The notes under the pieces were generated by a model, which made no database searches, was not told the DNA's origin, and was given only the letters and a program-made list of their open reading frames with translations. From Hirundichthys speculiger (taxonomy: Eukaryota > Chordata > Actinopteri > Beloniformes > Exocoetidae), in assembly GCA_018398805.1 (NCBI GenBank), contig JAGFBZ010000181.1, positions 186,001-250,000 of the forward strand: a stretch of DNA of 64,000 nt, read 5' to 3'. The translations under genes and the position numbers were made by a program. Of the stretch, positions 52,401 through 63,487 are shown piece after piece. The first letter of the stretch is position 1; every line of letters starts with the position of its first letter.

Positions 52401-55400
52401 CGGAGGATTCAACAGAAACAAGGTTATTTGTAACAACTGACAAGTTGAACTCCCCATTAAAAGTTTCTGCTGTTACCTCAGAAATTACCTGTTTTAATGT
52501 TCGGATTGTGGCTCAGGATTTTGTTGGTAGACTTTTTTTTTATTTTTCATAAAAAAACAGGATGACATTAATGCCCTGGCAGTGGCCATAAGCTTTATTT
52601 TATTTGACATTTTTTAAGATGAGATTTACACTAAATATGTGTTACTGACAAGTCCTGATGTTAAAAGTGTTATTCTGTTGTTAGAACTTTATACACTGCT
52701 CAAAAAATATTAAAGGAACACTTTGAAAACACATCAGATCTCAATGGGAAAAAAAACCTGCTGTTTATTTCTACTGATATGGACTGGGTGATGTGTTAGG
52801 AACAAAAGGATGCCACATCATTTGATGGAAATGAAAATTATCAACCTACAGAAGGCTGAATTCAAAGACACCTCAAAAATTACAGTGAAAAAAAGATGTG
52901 GCAGGCTAGTCCATTTTGCTGAAATTTCATTGCAGCAACTCAAAATGGTATTCAGTAATTTGTATGGCCCCCACGTGCGTGTATGCATGCCTGACAACGT
53001 TGGGGTATGCTCCTAATGAGAAGACGGATGGCGCCCTGGGGTATCTCCTCCCAGATCTGGACCAGGGCATCACTGAGCTCCTGGACAGTCTGAGGTGCAA
53101 CCTGGCGGCGTCAGATGGATGGAAACATAATGTCCCAGAGGTGTCCTATTGGATTTAGGGCAGGCGAGCGTGGGGGCCAATCAATGGTATCAATTCCTTC
53201 ATCCTCCAGGAACTGCCTGCATACTCTCACCACATGAGGCCGGGCATTGTCGTGCACCAGGAGGAACCCAGGACCCACTGCACCAGCAAAGGGTCTGACA
53301 ATGGGTGCAAGGATTTCATCCCCATACCTAATGGCAGTCAGGGTGCCGTTGTCTAGCCTGTATAGGTCTGTGGTCCCTCCATGGATATGCCTCCCCAGAC
53401 CATCACTGACCCACCACCAAACCGGTCATGCTGAACGATGTTACAGGCAGCATAACGTTCTCCACGGCTTCTCCAGACCCTTTCACGTCTGTCACATGTG
53501 CTCAGGGTGAACCTGCTCTCATCTGTGAAAAGCACAGGGTGCCAGAGGTGGACTTGCCAATTCCAGTGTTCTGTGGCAAATGCCAATCGAGCTCCACGGT
53601 GCCGGGCAGTGAGCACAGGGCCCACTAGAGGACGTGGGGCCCACAGGCCCCCCTCATGAAGTCTGTTTCTGATTGTTTGGTCAGAGACATTCACACCAGT
53701 GGCCTGCTGGAGGTCATTTTGTAGGGCTCTGGCAGTGCTCCTCCTGCTCCTCCTTACACAAAGGAGTAGATAGCGGTCCTGCTAATGGGTTGTAGACCTT
53801 CTACGGCCCTGTCCAGCTCTCCTGGAGTAACTGCCTGTCTCCTGGAATCTCCTCTATGCTCTTGAGATTGTGCTGGGAGACACAGCAATCCTGGAGGAGT
53901 TGGACTGCCTGTGCAACCTCTGTAGGGTCCAGGTAGCGCCTCATGCTAACAGTAGTGACACCTGTGCAACCTCTGCAGGGTCCAGGTATCGCCTCATGCT
54001 AACAGTAGTGACACCTGTGCAACCTCTGTAGGGTCCAGGTAGCGCCTCATGCTAACAGTAGTGACACCTGTGCATCCTCTGTAGGGTCCAGGTAGCGCCT
54101 CATGCTAACAGTAGTGACACCTGTGCAACCTCTGTAGAGTCCAGGTATCGCCTCATGCTAACAGTAGTGACACCTGTGCATCCTCTGTAGGGTCCAGGTA
54201 TCGCCTCATGCTAACAGTAGTGACAGTGACCCTAGCCAAATGCAAAACTGGTGAAAAAGAGTCAGAAAAGATGAGGAGGGGAAAAAAATGTCAGTGGCTT
54301 CCACCTGTAAAACCATTCCTGTTTTGATGGTCGTCTTGTTGTTGCCCCTCTAGTGCACCTGTTGTTAATTTCATTAACACCAAAGCAGCTGAAACTAATT
54401 AACAACCCCCTCTGCTACTTACTTGACCAAATCAATATCCCACAAGTTTAATTGACTTAATGCTATACTCTGATTACAAAGTGTTTTTTTAATTTTTTTG
54501 AGTAGTGTATATCAGGGAATTTATTTTTGCTGACTGAACATACAGTATGGCCAATTTTCTCCAGTTTTTATGTCTGTTTTTCTAATGGTAGTTGAGTCAC
54601 TAAGCAGTTGTGTGCAGGTGGTTCTATTAAATGCGAGTTTTCCATATTCCTACTGTTATACAAAATTATGAAAAAGTGTTTACAGTCAAACTCACCTAAA
54701 TTGGAGAAATGTCACAGAAACAGATTTTTACACTGTCCTTAAGGAACTACAAAGTGATTTAAACGCATCTGCAACCACTACATAACAGTTACGTCACTTC
54801 ATCATTCCTAGCTGTGGTGTGAATAAAACTCGAGATGCATCCAATTTAGGTATGCATTCTTCTGAGGGAATCCCTAATCCAAAATGACTCTGTGAGCCCC
54901 TGCTGCTATGCAGCCAAGGCTTCATGTTTTATTTATAGACACATCCACGGTTTCAATCTTCTCATCTAAAGCAGGACTCATATAAGTACAGCATTTGCCT
55001 CTCTAACATCAAGTGAAAGATGACTGGTATGTAACAAAAAAAGATAAGCATTAGGGGTGCGACGGTACAGGTGTCTCACGGTACGGACCGTACCGTGAGA
55101 CACCTGTACCGTCGCACCCCTAATAAGCATGTAGGCAGTATAAAAGCCTCAAAGTTACCAAAAATAAGTTGAATGCTGACTGGTTGAAACTAGGGAAATG
55201 ACCCTGACAGATTTCATTACAAGGAGAAAGAAGTGTAGCAACTATTCAAACCTGGAAAAGACCTGCTTCAAATGAATGGATCACCACTAGCTTGTCATCC
55301 AGGTCTGCACAGGTGTGTTAAAGATCCACTACTTTGAATCAGGTATGCTGAAGTAGGAAAATGTCAAAATTCTAGGAGGTTGGTGAGGGTGTGTTGAGGA

Positions 55401-57562
55401 TACTCACTGTACAACCCAGTGTTTACTGGTGGTGAAATCATATTTTGGCGCATAGATGAAGGGAACCCTGAAGTAAAACAACAGATAGATGACCAAAGGG
55501 CCGGTATATTCTGTCAGAAAAACCTGAAAATAAGAACAGGGTAAGTGAAAATCTTATCCATATGAACACAAGTATCTGCACACAAACAGCCTTTATGTCT
55601 ACTGTCCACATGCAAACTGCTTAATTATATTAGAAAAAAAAAATCAGTAAATCTCCAGCCAGTGCAAAAATTTACCTACTTTCATTTTAGACTGTTAAAC
55701 CTTTTTTACAGGTGTGCCTATGATCTATACTAGTAATTCTGATCCAGGAAGATGGAGGAGCGCACATGTCATTTCTTTTCATTTCACTGATTTTTGCTTC
55801 TGATTTGTCTGACGAGGTTTTAACAGAGCCATAACAGGGGGTAAGATGGGTGCTGTGTGAAACGGCAATGCTGAAAGGTGTAGCAGGGCTGCGAGGAAGG
55901 CCACACTGTCACAACGTCTAACCAAGTGACAACCATCTAAATACCTCCCAGTTTTTGAACACTGTTGGGAGGAACAGAGTTTGGACAGCTGGTCTGGCTG
56001 TATTATGAACTTTATCACTTGAATTGGGGTACGAGCTAGTCAGTGAATACTGTTACTTAGCAGACTGGAAGAGTCTGAATAAAGCAATTAGTGAGCAGAG
56101 ACACTGAGCAGAGTTTTTAAGCCTACCTTTACGCGTGCACACGTGCCCACATGCCCGCTGAGCATGAATAGCTGTGTAATGTGTTTATAGATAGTGTAAT
56201 GTGGATGCAGAGCTTCTCTAACACAGAGCTGAAATGCTACTGTGTATGCGGATTGATTGATGCGGACACAGATTGACAAGCAGGTGCTAACCTTCTTGAG
56301 AAAACCTTTGTGTTTAAACTCAAACGTACCCACGTGCCACCAGGCATGGAAGCACTGTGGTTCAGCTGTGCCGCTGTTTTGCTCTGTCCTCAGTGTGACC
56401 TCAACTCCCACCGCAAGCATTAAAGAAGGGTTGTGACTTCTTATGACTAAAGGCGCTGTCATGAACAACAACTGGCACAGAGTACACAGACCACAGCCGC
56501 TAAAACCCAGGGATTATTCCCCAACTACACTGAGAATTACCACATAAACAGAAAACTAGCCCATAGCATTTCCACTTCTGGACAAATCTTGGACCTCTGA
56601 TTGGTGGGACAAGTGTTGCGGCAAAAAAGGGAGAGAATTTTAGCTGCCTTTCCATACGTGCAAGTTGCTTTCTCCACAGATTTATGGAAAGAGAGCTGTA
56701 ATAACTCTGTTCAGTAACTCTTTATTAATCCCTGAAGGGAATGACACAAAACTCAACCTACAACCAGTGCTGTCAAAAAATTCAATGCACACTGTAATAT
56801 TCTACAGTGCATGAAATTATTAAGACAACTGGCTCGAGAAATAATGAGAAAAGTAAAGAGTTGAGGAAAACAAAACAAACCTTTAAAAAAATACCCATAT
56901 ACGCATGGCCTCGATGAGGCTTTAGTCAGATAAAAATTCCATAAATAACCCAAACAGCTCACACCAGTCACTCCAACAGTGGGGCATACTGCTATAACTG
57001 GGCTCGGTCCCACTCACTCAGTCACGTATTTGAGCTCATCAGGGCTGTTGGACCAGATCGTGTCAGTACATGTTCTTGTGTTTGGGCGTGCCTGTGGTTT
57101 GTACTCACTGTGACCCAGCTGATCTGAGCTCCGAGGTCTCTGAAGTAGAAGGTTGCTGTGGTTCCCACTGGAAGATGCTGCAGAACATCCTCATCCTTCA
57201 GAGACTTTCCCTCTGAAAGACACGTTACTGTATTCTTAGAGTGACATGACATGATGATTAGAGTGATTTAAAAAAAAACAAAAAAAAGAATTAATCATTT
57301 TTCAGATTCATAGACTGACAGATCATCATATTTAAGCTCACATACTGGGGTCGAGGCGAATGGACTGTCTGGCTGGGTACCACTGAGGATCTGAAACAAA
57401 CAGAAATACTTAATCATCTCAAAACAAGACATGGGGTCAATCTATGTGTGGTTAAAAGACTTCTGCCATCCTGAGCCACATGTACGAGGCTCCAGAGAGG
57501 TGGCACTCACGGCTCTTGTGGAACATGGACTTGATCTCCCCAATAGTGGCATTTGGCTCGAC
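44478..57562 (-). CDS. tecr: Very-long-chain trans-2,3-enoyl-CoA reductase (nearly complete)
   Basis: Ten minus-strand exons, in coding order: 57511-57562, 57346-57390, 57109-57212, 55408-55523, 49911-50016, 49611-49683, 46281-46324, 45720-45777, 45326-45414 and 44478-44651 (TAG). All have GT-AG junctions and matching phases, and together give 286 residues. The enzyme performs the last, NADPH-dependent step of fatty acid elongation in the ER membrane. An N-terminal ubiquitin-like region ([32 protein letters not shown]) precedes hydrophobic membrane segments and the steroid-reductase-like C-terminal domain ([50 protein letters not shown]). About 21 residues encoded by the first exon or exons are missing and should lie right of the window. 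The human protein is 308 residues, in close agreement. Whether this is tecra or tecrb cannot be told. Confidence 0.96.
45889..46168. mobile_element. Fold-back Tc1-type MITE in a tecr intron
   Basis: CTTGAACTTTTCAG (left) pairs with TTGAAAAGTTCAAGG (right). Arms continue through AGAATCAACAA, GTGAAGTG and TTTATTGGATATT. The outer parts resemble Tc1 ends with TATTCAG. There is no coding. Confidence 0.65.
46700..47785. repeat. 28-bp minisatellite (about 37 units)
   Basis: The core unit contains GTCCTCGGGACAGAACCGA, with G/A and C/T variants and occasional 9-bp ACAGAACCG insertions. Because 28 is not divisible by three, and the unit has no stop, long frames are open on both strands. These are by-products, not genes. 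Confidence 0.95.
47884..48980 (+). repeat. 21-bp minisatellite grown from LINE RT codons (about 50 units)
   Basis: Unit GAGGAGCTGCAGGTGATG plus GGG or GAG encodes E-E-L-Q-V-M-G/E. The same codons occur once in the flanking LINE frame ([10 protein letters not shown], then VSSS), so the unit is a seven-codon piece of RT amplified in tandem. Confidence 0.93.
49050..49081. repeat. Interstitial telomere-like repeat
   Basis: TTAGGGTTAACCCTAGTTAG followed by GGTTAGGGTTAG. It contains a short head-to-head inversion (TTAGGGTTAACCCTA) and interrupts the LINE RT frame. Confidence 0.85.
49389..49464. repeat. (ATCT)n microsatellite, LINE tail
   Basis: About 18 ATCT units directly after the LINE AATAAA-containing 3' end, probably the element's own tail repeat. 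Confidence 0.95.
50190..51530. repeat. Dispersed fish repeat, copy 2, with expanded minisatellite
   Basis: Matches 31865-32190 up to the array: TTTTATTTGTATAGCGTCTG, ACAATGTCTATTGTCTC, CTCCCACAGG, TTTAAGCCAAACAGTG. Beyond the array, GAGGAGAGCACACA is also shared. It lies in a tecr intron. Confidence 0.8.
50440..51475. repeat. 18/20-bp minisatellite (about 55 units)
   Basis: Units GAGGATGGAGGACAGA with GA or GAGA joints. The purine-only plus strand leaves very long open frames in all directions, which I treat as artefacts. The same unit occurs only about five or six times in the copy near 32190. Confidence 0.95.
51615..52140 (-). repeat. Fish retroposon 3' region (minus)
   Basis: TCCAACTTTATTGTCAGTGC followed by GGCATCTAACCAGAAGTGCA is a tail I recognise from a common fish element, in which AATAAAGTTGGA is the minus-strand poly(A) signal. 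The exact family is uncertain. Confidence 0.5.
52160..52560 (+). repeat. DNA-transposon fragment (paired with 41800-42000)
   Basis: Begins near GGGCTGGGCAAGATGACG, a hAT-like end type, and holds an open frame from 52340 with [20 protein letters not shown]. No right end was found before the Tc1-type element. Confidence 0.45.
52960..53965 (-). pseudogene. Tc1/mariner transposase, frame-broken
   Basis: The best block (53353-53694) has [20 protein letters not shown] (helix-turn-helix end), [13 protein letters not shown] (first catalytic Asp), [14 protein letters not shown] and [13 protein letters not shown]. Downstream in other frames are the second Asp region ([17 protein letters not shown], about 53180-53240) and [12 protein letters not shown] near 53150. 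A D-x34 catalytic spacing is expected for the family but is not measurable here. The start [12 protein letters not shown] lies in the tandem array. Confidence 0.78.
53910..54236. repeat. 53-bp tandem repeat over the transposase start codon (six units)
   Basis: Units contain GGGTCCAGGTAGCGCCTCAT followed by GCTAACAGTAGTGACACCTG. On minus each unit carries ATGAGGCGCTACCTGGACCC, the start codon and first codons of the transposase. Confidence 0.9.
55052..55122. mobile_element. 71-bp perfect-palindrome hAT-type insertion
   Basis: Two perfect 35-bp arms around a single A, with ends TAGGGGTGCGACGG and its complement CCGTCGCACCCCTA. An exact 8-bp duplication ATAAGCAT flanks it (55044-55051 and 55123-55130). 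The end type and duplication length indicate hAT. Essentially nothing but the two ends remains. Confidence 0.92.
56700..57010 (-). repeat. Fish LINE 3' end (minus)
   Basis: AACTCTTTATTAATCCCTGA corresponds to the AATAAAGAG-type tail of minus-strand LINEs, followed inward by a non-intact coding end. The family is not resolved. Confidence 0.4.
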
Positions 57563-59121
57563 CTAGAAATAACACCATGGTAAACAAGAGGAGGGATGAG
57601 CACACCTGCTCACACATAAAAGAACAGACATAATAATCCTGCTTTCCATTCATGATGGCGATTAGTGGTAAATTTAGCTACAGCTGAGCCCACACCCTAT
57701 GGATGTGAGTTATTTAACGGCTGGTATTTGAGTTACACAAAGCCCACACACACAAACACACAAGCCCAAAACTGCTAAAATATCAACTGTCGGGCCACAC
57801 GCCATGAGTTACATAGACTGCAACCCCCAACATGCTTTGCAACGTTTTATTGTTTTATGTCCTCTTACTGGCGGAGGACCCCGACTACACAGCAGGTGTT
57901 CAAAGGCGGATAACATCCCCTCACATAAATAATGGACTCTCTTCCCCCACTCTCTCTCTCTGACCTCCTCCACCTGGAGCTGCACATCTCTCTGGCCTAC
58001 TCCAGCAAGGTAAACAGCCAAAGGCCTGTATTTCCCTGGCGACCTGTCTGCAGGCCGTGACACGCTACACGGAGTGAGCCGTGACATACGGAAGAAACGA
58101 TGCGTAGGAATCACCCGCGCGCCGCAGATGCATAACCGGCCTCAGACGAACCGTGAAGGTTGCTCAACGCCACATCTCTACGCCAGTGGTTCTCAACTGG
58201 TGGGTCGCGACCCAAAAGTGGGTCGCAGACCTGTTTTCAGTGAGTCGTGAGCCTTTGCCCAGGGAAGGAAATGCTAAAAAAAAAAAAATAATAAATAAAT
58301 AAATAAATTGTGTGTCATTCATACTCCTTAACAGTAGATGGCGATAATGCCCTGTAATGCGAGTTGACACCCGCCAGTTCACACCATAGAAGAAGACCTG
58401 CAGAGTTTGTTTCCATATGTTGAGCATGGTGAAACACAGATACAACGAAGAATATATGAGATATGGATTTTCTTATCTTGAAGACAAAGGTCAGTGAGTG
58501 GTTATTCAGATAAAACTATATATTTTGAGTTCTTTTTGAAACAACTGCTCAGTGGTTGCACTGTTTTATTTCATATTTGTGCATAAAAGCACTGTTGAGT
58601 CTTAAAATGGCTGTTACTGAAATGTTCTGATTGTTATGTCAGCTTTGTGATTAATGCTTAAATAAGTGACTAGATAGTTTTAATAGGAAATTGTTATATA
58701 TTCAGGAAGTGGGTACTCAGCAAATGCTACATATTTGTGTTCTTTTTAAAACTACTGCTCAGTGGTTGCACTTTTTTATTTCATGTTTGTGGATGTTGAG
58801 TCTGTTAAAAAGGGCTTAAGTTACTGACGTGAAGTGTTTTGGATTTAATTAAAATGCAGCTAACTGAGCATCAAAGGGAATATTTCCAACTTGAAGTCAT
58901 TTTGGTTTTTGCCATTTTGGTTTTTGCCGTTTTGGTTCACCAATAAACTTATTTTTTTGTGTTGGCATTCTGTGATATTCTATTTTACTATCTCTGATTC
59001 AAACTGCACGATATTTTCATTCAATAAATTTGAGAAGTTGGAAATTTTCCTTGATTTGGGTCACGGCTTGTCATTAAGGGTGATGGTGGGTCCTGAAGCC
59101 AGACCAGTTGAGAACCACACC

Positions 59122-60740
59122 CAGGCCTGGAATTTTGTGATTTGAGGGACAAGGCCACTTGGCCTTCAAAGGGGCTTTTTTTTTTTTGAGGGCACAAAGG
59201 CCAAATGCCAGTGCAACACGGCCATAATAAAAAAACACAATATGACATGATATGCTAATAAATGGCACAACACAGTTTTTGAATTCAGAACTTTGGATAT
59301 TTTTAATAGGCTACCACAACATTTTGACTTTTATCAAAGGGAAACAGACAACAAAATGGGCAATGTCATTGACTTTTATCAGGTTATTACACATCCATAA
59401 ATTTAATTTAAATCATCATCTGATGATGGGGATGGAGAACCTGGGGTCTTCCTAGGCCCATAAGGAGAAACAGTTGGCCTCCACCTCTCTATGCTCCCTC
59501 TGTCTTTTTTGCACTGGTGGAAATTTTTAAAACTGTTTTATGATGAATCATAGTGGCACAACTAGTTTATATATTTCATTTCATTTCATTTTATTGATTC
59601 ATTCCAGACATGTCAAAACAATCTTGTAAAGCATAGACAATTTTAACACTATCATGAATCTATGTATCTGAAAATAAATATAATATACAGTCATGGAAAA
59701 AAATATTAGACCACCATTTTTTCTTCACTTTCTTGTTCATTTTAATACCTGGTACCACTAAACGTCATCATGTGACTAAAACAGACAGAAAAGAAAACAC
59801 TGAATGCATAAAAGCAGTGTTTTTGGCAGTACAACGCCATAGCTATTGATGTAAAAACTTAAGTGATTTAGGTTATAATCAAGGAAACCATGGAAAATGG
59901 TAAGATATCAGCTCTTAAATAAAACTCTTATGAGCAATCTTTGTGGTTATCGTTATGTTTGTCCAAACAAATGTACCTTTAGTTGTACCAGGCATTAAAA
60001 TGAACAAGAAACTGGAGAAAACAAGGGTGGTCTAATAATTTTTTCCATGACTGTATTTATAAAATATATAATAATGCATAACTCAATATACACTGACACA
60101 TGTGCATAACCATAACTTAGAAACATATAGAACCTCTTGTAAATAAATCTAAATATTAAATGGACATATTCCCCCCCAAAAATAGAAAATAAACAAAATT
60201 TATATCCAATGTATACACACGGATCTATATCTATATATATGAAAAACATATCTGGTTTAACATGAAGAGCGACAGAAAAGAGGTAATAATTCCTTCCAAA
60301 TGTTATTTCCTAAATGTACCACATAAACTTAGACTAAAATAAGAAGAATCTAACAATTAACTATTCCATGATAACCTTTTGAAGTAGGTGTCCATTTTTT
60401 GGCAGTTTTTTGCTGCATCTTCGAGAGCTCTTTTGCGACTAATCTCGACTCGTTCCCGTCTTGGCATTCTTCTTTCAAAACGTTAATGGAAATAGATGCC
60501 GTGCGGTAGAGTTATGGACGAATCCTGCAGTAGGACACACCTCTGCTCCGATTGTTTAGCTTTAATACAGGTAGGCCTACCGTTTGGCACTACGCCGCAA
60601 ACTTGATGATAGCTGAAGGAAGGGGAGAGGGCAGGGCACCAAGGCCACAGTGGCTGTTAAGCATCAATTTTCGGAAGGGCATCACGGCCAAGAAGAAGGG
60701 CTACGACGACGGCCATGGCCGCCGTGAAATTCCTGCCCTG
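59122..60740. mobile_element. hAT-type element inside the Charlie-like end
   Basis: Ends CAGGCCTGGAATTTTGTG and, inverted, CAGGGCAGGAATTTCACGG (about 14 matching positions) with 8-bp duplications ACCACACC (59114-59121) and ACCACAGC (60741-60748), one mismatch. No intact transposase frame is visible in its 1.6 kb. Confidence 0.75.
59688..60053. mobile_element. Tc1-type MITE (366 bp), third nesting level
   Basis: Ends CAGTCATGGAAAAAAATATT and, inverted, CAGTCATGGAAAAAATTATT are flanked by TA on both sides. Arms extend over 70 bp with shared TAGACCACC, TTCTTGTTCATTTTAAT and CCTGGTAC. This is a very common fish MITE. Confidence 0.92.
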
Positions 60741-61333
60741 ACCACAGCTCTACACTAACCACAATGAGATAGAAAGAGGAGGAGAGCCGCTCCAGGATAC
60801 CAGCGGAGCATACGTTCCTGCCCTATACAGTGATCCTTTGCCACTTCGCAGTTTGACTAACGCAGTTTTAGTGCTTCGCGGATTTTTTTCAGAAATATAT
60901 TATAATTAAAAAAATCTAATTCTGTGAAAATCCACCCCTCAGCAGACGAGAGGCCACAGCTGCCAGCAAAACATCAAACAATGACTCACAGCCTCCTGTA
61001 AGCAACAAAGAAATAGACAGAACTCTAGAATCTGGGCGCTGTTTGACCGAGACGCATTTACTACATTTACTGCATTTACTGGGCGCATGCACGACGCAGC
61101 GACCGGCAGCAGTGGGAAGCATGTCTGTCTTGTCTGTCAGTTTTAATTTTGTTATTTTATGCTTAAACTTTTAAACTCGCTGTGCACTTTGAATTGATCA
61201 ACCTCTCTTTTGTGTGATTAAGAGTGTCATGATTCAGTGACATGGATCTGACTCTGATCTTTTTATTGGCGGTGCTGCGTCCTCATGTCACCTGGGGTTG
61301 CTGACAGCTCCATTCAATATTCCAGAGACTATC

Positions 61334-61832
61334 TGTTAAAATTCTCAAATCCCGTGATCAGCGGCCCACCAGCGGACCTATTTTTTTCTGATCTTAAGGA
61401 ACTTTTCGAGCATGTACCTCCACGACGGAAACAGAGGAGGCGAGGCAGGAGAGGCGGCGTACGGGAGCGCAACACCTGTTGCACATCCCCCTCCCTTCAG
61501 TTATCCTGTCCAACGTCTCTCTCCACAATAAAACTGAGGAACTACAGGCTTTTGTTCGTCACCAGCATGTATTCAAAGAAGCCTGCATCCTGGTCTCTGA
61601 GACCTGGCTCGGGGAAAAGACGTTGACGGTGATCTAGACGGGTTCGGAGGTCCGCTCTGCTCCGCTCCGCACCGACAGAGGGTCTGCAACAACTGGGAAA
61701 TCATGCGGAGGTGGAGTATGTGTTTACATAATGGAACGTTGGTGTAAAACTGTTTTAGTAAGAGAGAGACTTTTACCAATTTAAGTGGTCCACTGGTGGG
61801 CCGCTGATCACGGGATTTGAGAATTTTAACAG
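61334..61832. repeat. Perfect 42-bp inverted repeats flanking a LINE fragment
   Basis: CTGTTAAAATTCTCAAATCC and following bases (61332-61373) recur exactly inverted at 61793-61834, extending through GTGATCAGCGGCCCACCAG. The spacer is about 420 bp. Confidence 0.9.
61490..61790 (+). pseudogene. LINE (L2/Rex-like) endonuclease fragment
   Basis: The conceptual translation includes NKTEELQAFVRHQHVFKEAC, then LVSETWL (the E-T-W-L active-site block of AP-type endonucleases) and GDLDGFGG, broken by stops. Nothing of RT is present. Confidence 0.65.
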
Positions 61833-62214
61833 ATCAGGTTCACTGATTAGACTCCCTTTTGCAAAGACAAACAGATACAAACCCTCCTTTGTTCCCTCTG
61901 CTGTTGTTCTTTTAAATACCGGGAGGAGAAGCTGGCTCCCTCCTGACTATAGCTTAGGTCTTTATTATGAAAAAAAAAAAAAAAAAGTAACTGATTGATT
62001 GACAGTTCAGAGAACAGAGGCTGTGAGGGAATCAGAAAGACCACAGTTGAGCCTTTGTCTTGTGTCACTGCAGTGTCTCGCTACTTTTTCGCGGTGTTTA
62101 AACATATTTTAAACACATTATTTAGGCTCAAGGGCCCGGCTCCATTTCGCGGATTTTGATTATTGCGGGGGGGCGTCGGTCCCCATTAACCGCGATAACT
62201 AAGGGATCACTGTA

Positions 62215-63480
62215 CTACCGATCCTGGATCATCAATCCAGTTCCACGGACTTCACAACGCCACCGATTGCTTCCAGAGCGATCCACGTAAGAGGCTTTTG
62301 TGTCTGGGCAGAGCTACTTAGCTTAGTTAATATTTTTGTGCTTACTGTGACACTGTTTACTATTGAGCCCACCGGCAATCTGCCGGTGCGTATTTACCCA
62401 TGTGATCACCGTGTTTCCTCACCACTGGTTGATCACTCCCCGATTTCTAAACAATCAGGACAAGAGTGCAGACGTCTGCGTCACACTCTCCCTCCTGTGG
62501 AAATCCTCGAAGCGATCGCAGCATCGGTGGTTAGGAATCACCTTCGCTTAGCCTTTCCTCTCCTCCTCTTTTCTTACTAACCATCTCCGTGAGGACGTTA
62601 CCACGTGACCTTGTCGGCCATCTTGGAAATCCTCCTCACAGTATTAAGCCATCTTAGTTTATCACACAAACACACACAGTCCTCAGCATACATGTGTATA
62701 TTGACACCTTTTCCATTTAATGTTTATTTGCTTGTGTTAGTCTAGTTGTCTTTTAGTTAGTAGATATCAGGCTCTTGATTCAAGTGTTTGTTCATCTTAA
62801 TACTTGTTAATAAATTCTAATGAGAGAAGTTGTTTGTGCTTATTTTACACAGCTCTGTAATATTTGCTGGTTGAAGAAGTCTGTGCTCTAGGCGGTGGGC
62901 CGAAGCCGCGATTCCTTGTATTTAAACGATCCCTATTTTTGTTGACAGCTTCTTGAGTTTTCAAAATAAAATTGTTGCCACCGGTACTTCTTGCGCATTT
63001 TTGTAGATCGATAATTTTTTCATGTTACCTTTTTTCCGGCAAACAGAGCAGACAGCTACGTTCGGGGTCCGACATGGATGATGTCACTGCAGTTATCATC
63101 CAATGGGATGCTTGGCGCTGCATGTAGCCATACATACATAGTTTAAGAAGTCTCTTTTCTGTCTCCAATACATTACTTGGTCTATACACATTTTTTTTTT
63201 TAAACAGTCTGTGTAGGTACCATGTATATTTTCTCTGTGAACTTTATACAAAATAAACATATCTGATTTCACAAATTTGAGGTCTGTTATCTTGCTTGGG
63301 AACTTCATCTGTCATTTATCTGTCAAAATGATGAAACATAAAAACGGACCCCCCCCCCGCCACTAGATTAATCTTTTATTATTTGTTTGCTAGCATTACA
63401 TTAGCAAAAGAAATGGAGTGCTGCATGCATATAATTAAGACAGATGGTCTCACTCCTACAGATACAGGATGGCAAAAATG
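62215..63480. other. Non-coding stretch right of the pogo-like element
   Basis: No exon is recognised, including no tecr first exon on minus. There are AATAAA-like motifs near 62810 and 62965 and short C- and A-runs near 63345. A retroposon origin is possible but unproven. Confidence 0.4.
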
Positions 63481-63487
63481 TATTTAA

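Larger units (their letters stand above)
52694..54507 (-). mobile_element. Tc1/mariner-type element in a tecr intron
   Basis: TA flanks both ends (52692-52693, 54508-54509). Inverted ends are CACTGCTCAAAAAATATTAA and CACTACTCAAAAAAATTAAA, extending to a shared AACACTTTG. The transposase lies on minus, in the tecr sense. The copy is longer than expected because of a tandem repeat at the transposase start. Confidence 0.88.
58184..60747. mobile_element. hAT-Charlie-like MITE split by a later insertion
   Basis: The left end CAGTGGTTCTCAACTGGTGG is a classical Charlie-type end. The right end ACCAGTTGAGAACCAC lies at about 59103-59118 and is cut by another insertion a few bases short of its end, which continues at 60741-60747 (ACCACAG). 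The 8-bp duplications CTCTACGC (58176-58183) and CTCTACAC (60748-60755) then agree at seven of eight positions. Without the insertion it is about 0.94 kb. It contains CAGTAGATGGCG and long AT-rich tracts and no transposase. Confidence 0.82.
60828..62212. mobile_element. Pogo/Tigger-like mariner element (1.4 kb)
   Basis: Ends CAGTGATCCTTTGCCACTTCGC and, inverted, CAGTGATCCCTTAGTTATCGC are flanked by TA (60826-60827, 62213-62214). The second end has the CAGTGATCCCT...CGCGG style of pogo/Tigger elements. No transposase remains. The middle holds a LINE fragment between perfect inverted repeats. Confidence 0.8.

Noticed and set aside
53904..54236. Possible CRISPR-like array (regular 53-bp repeats)
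   Set aside because: Whole units are repeated without unique spacers, and the repeats lie at a transposase start codon in a vertebrate genome.
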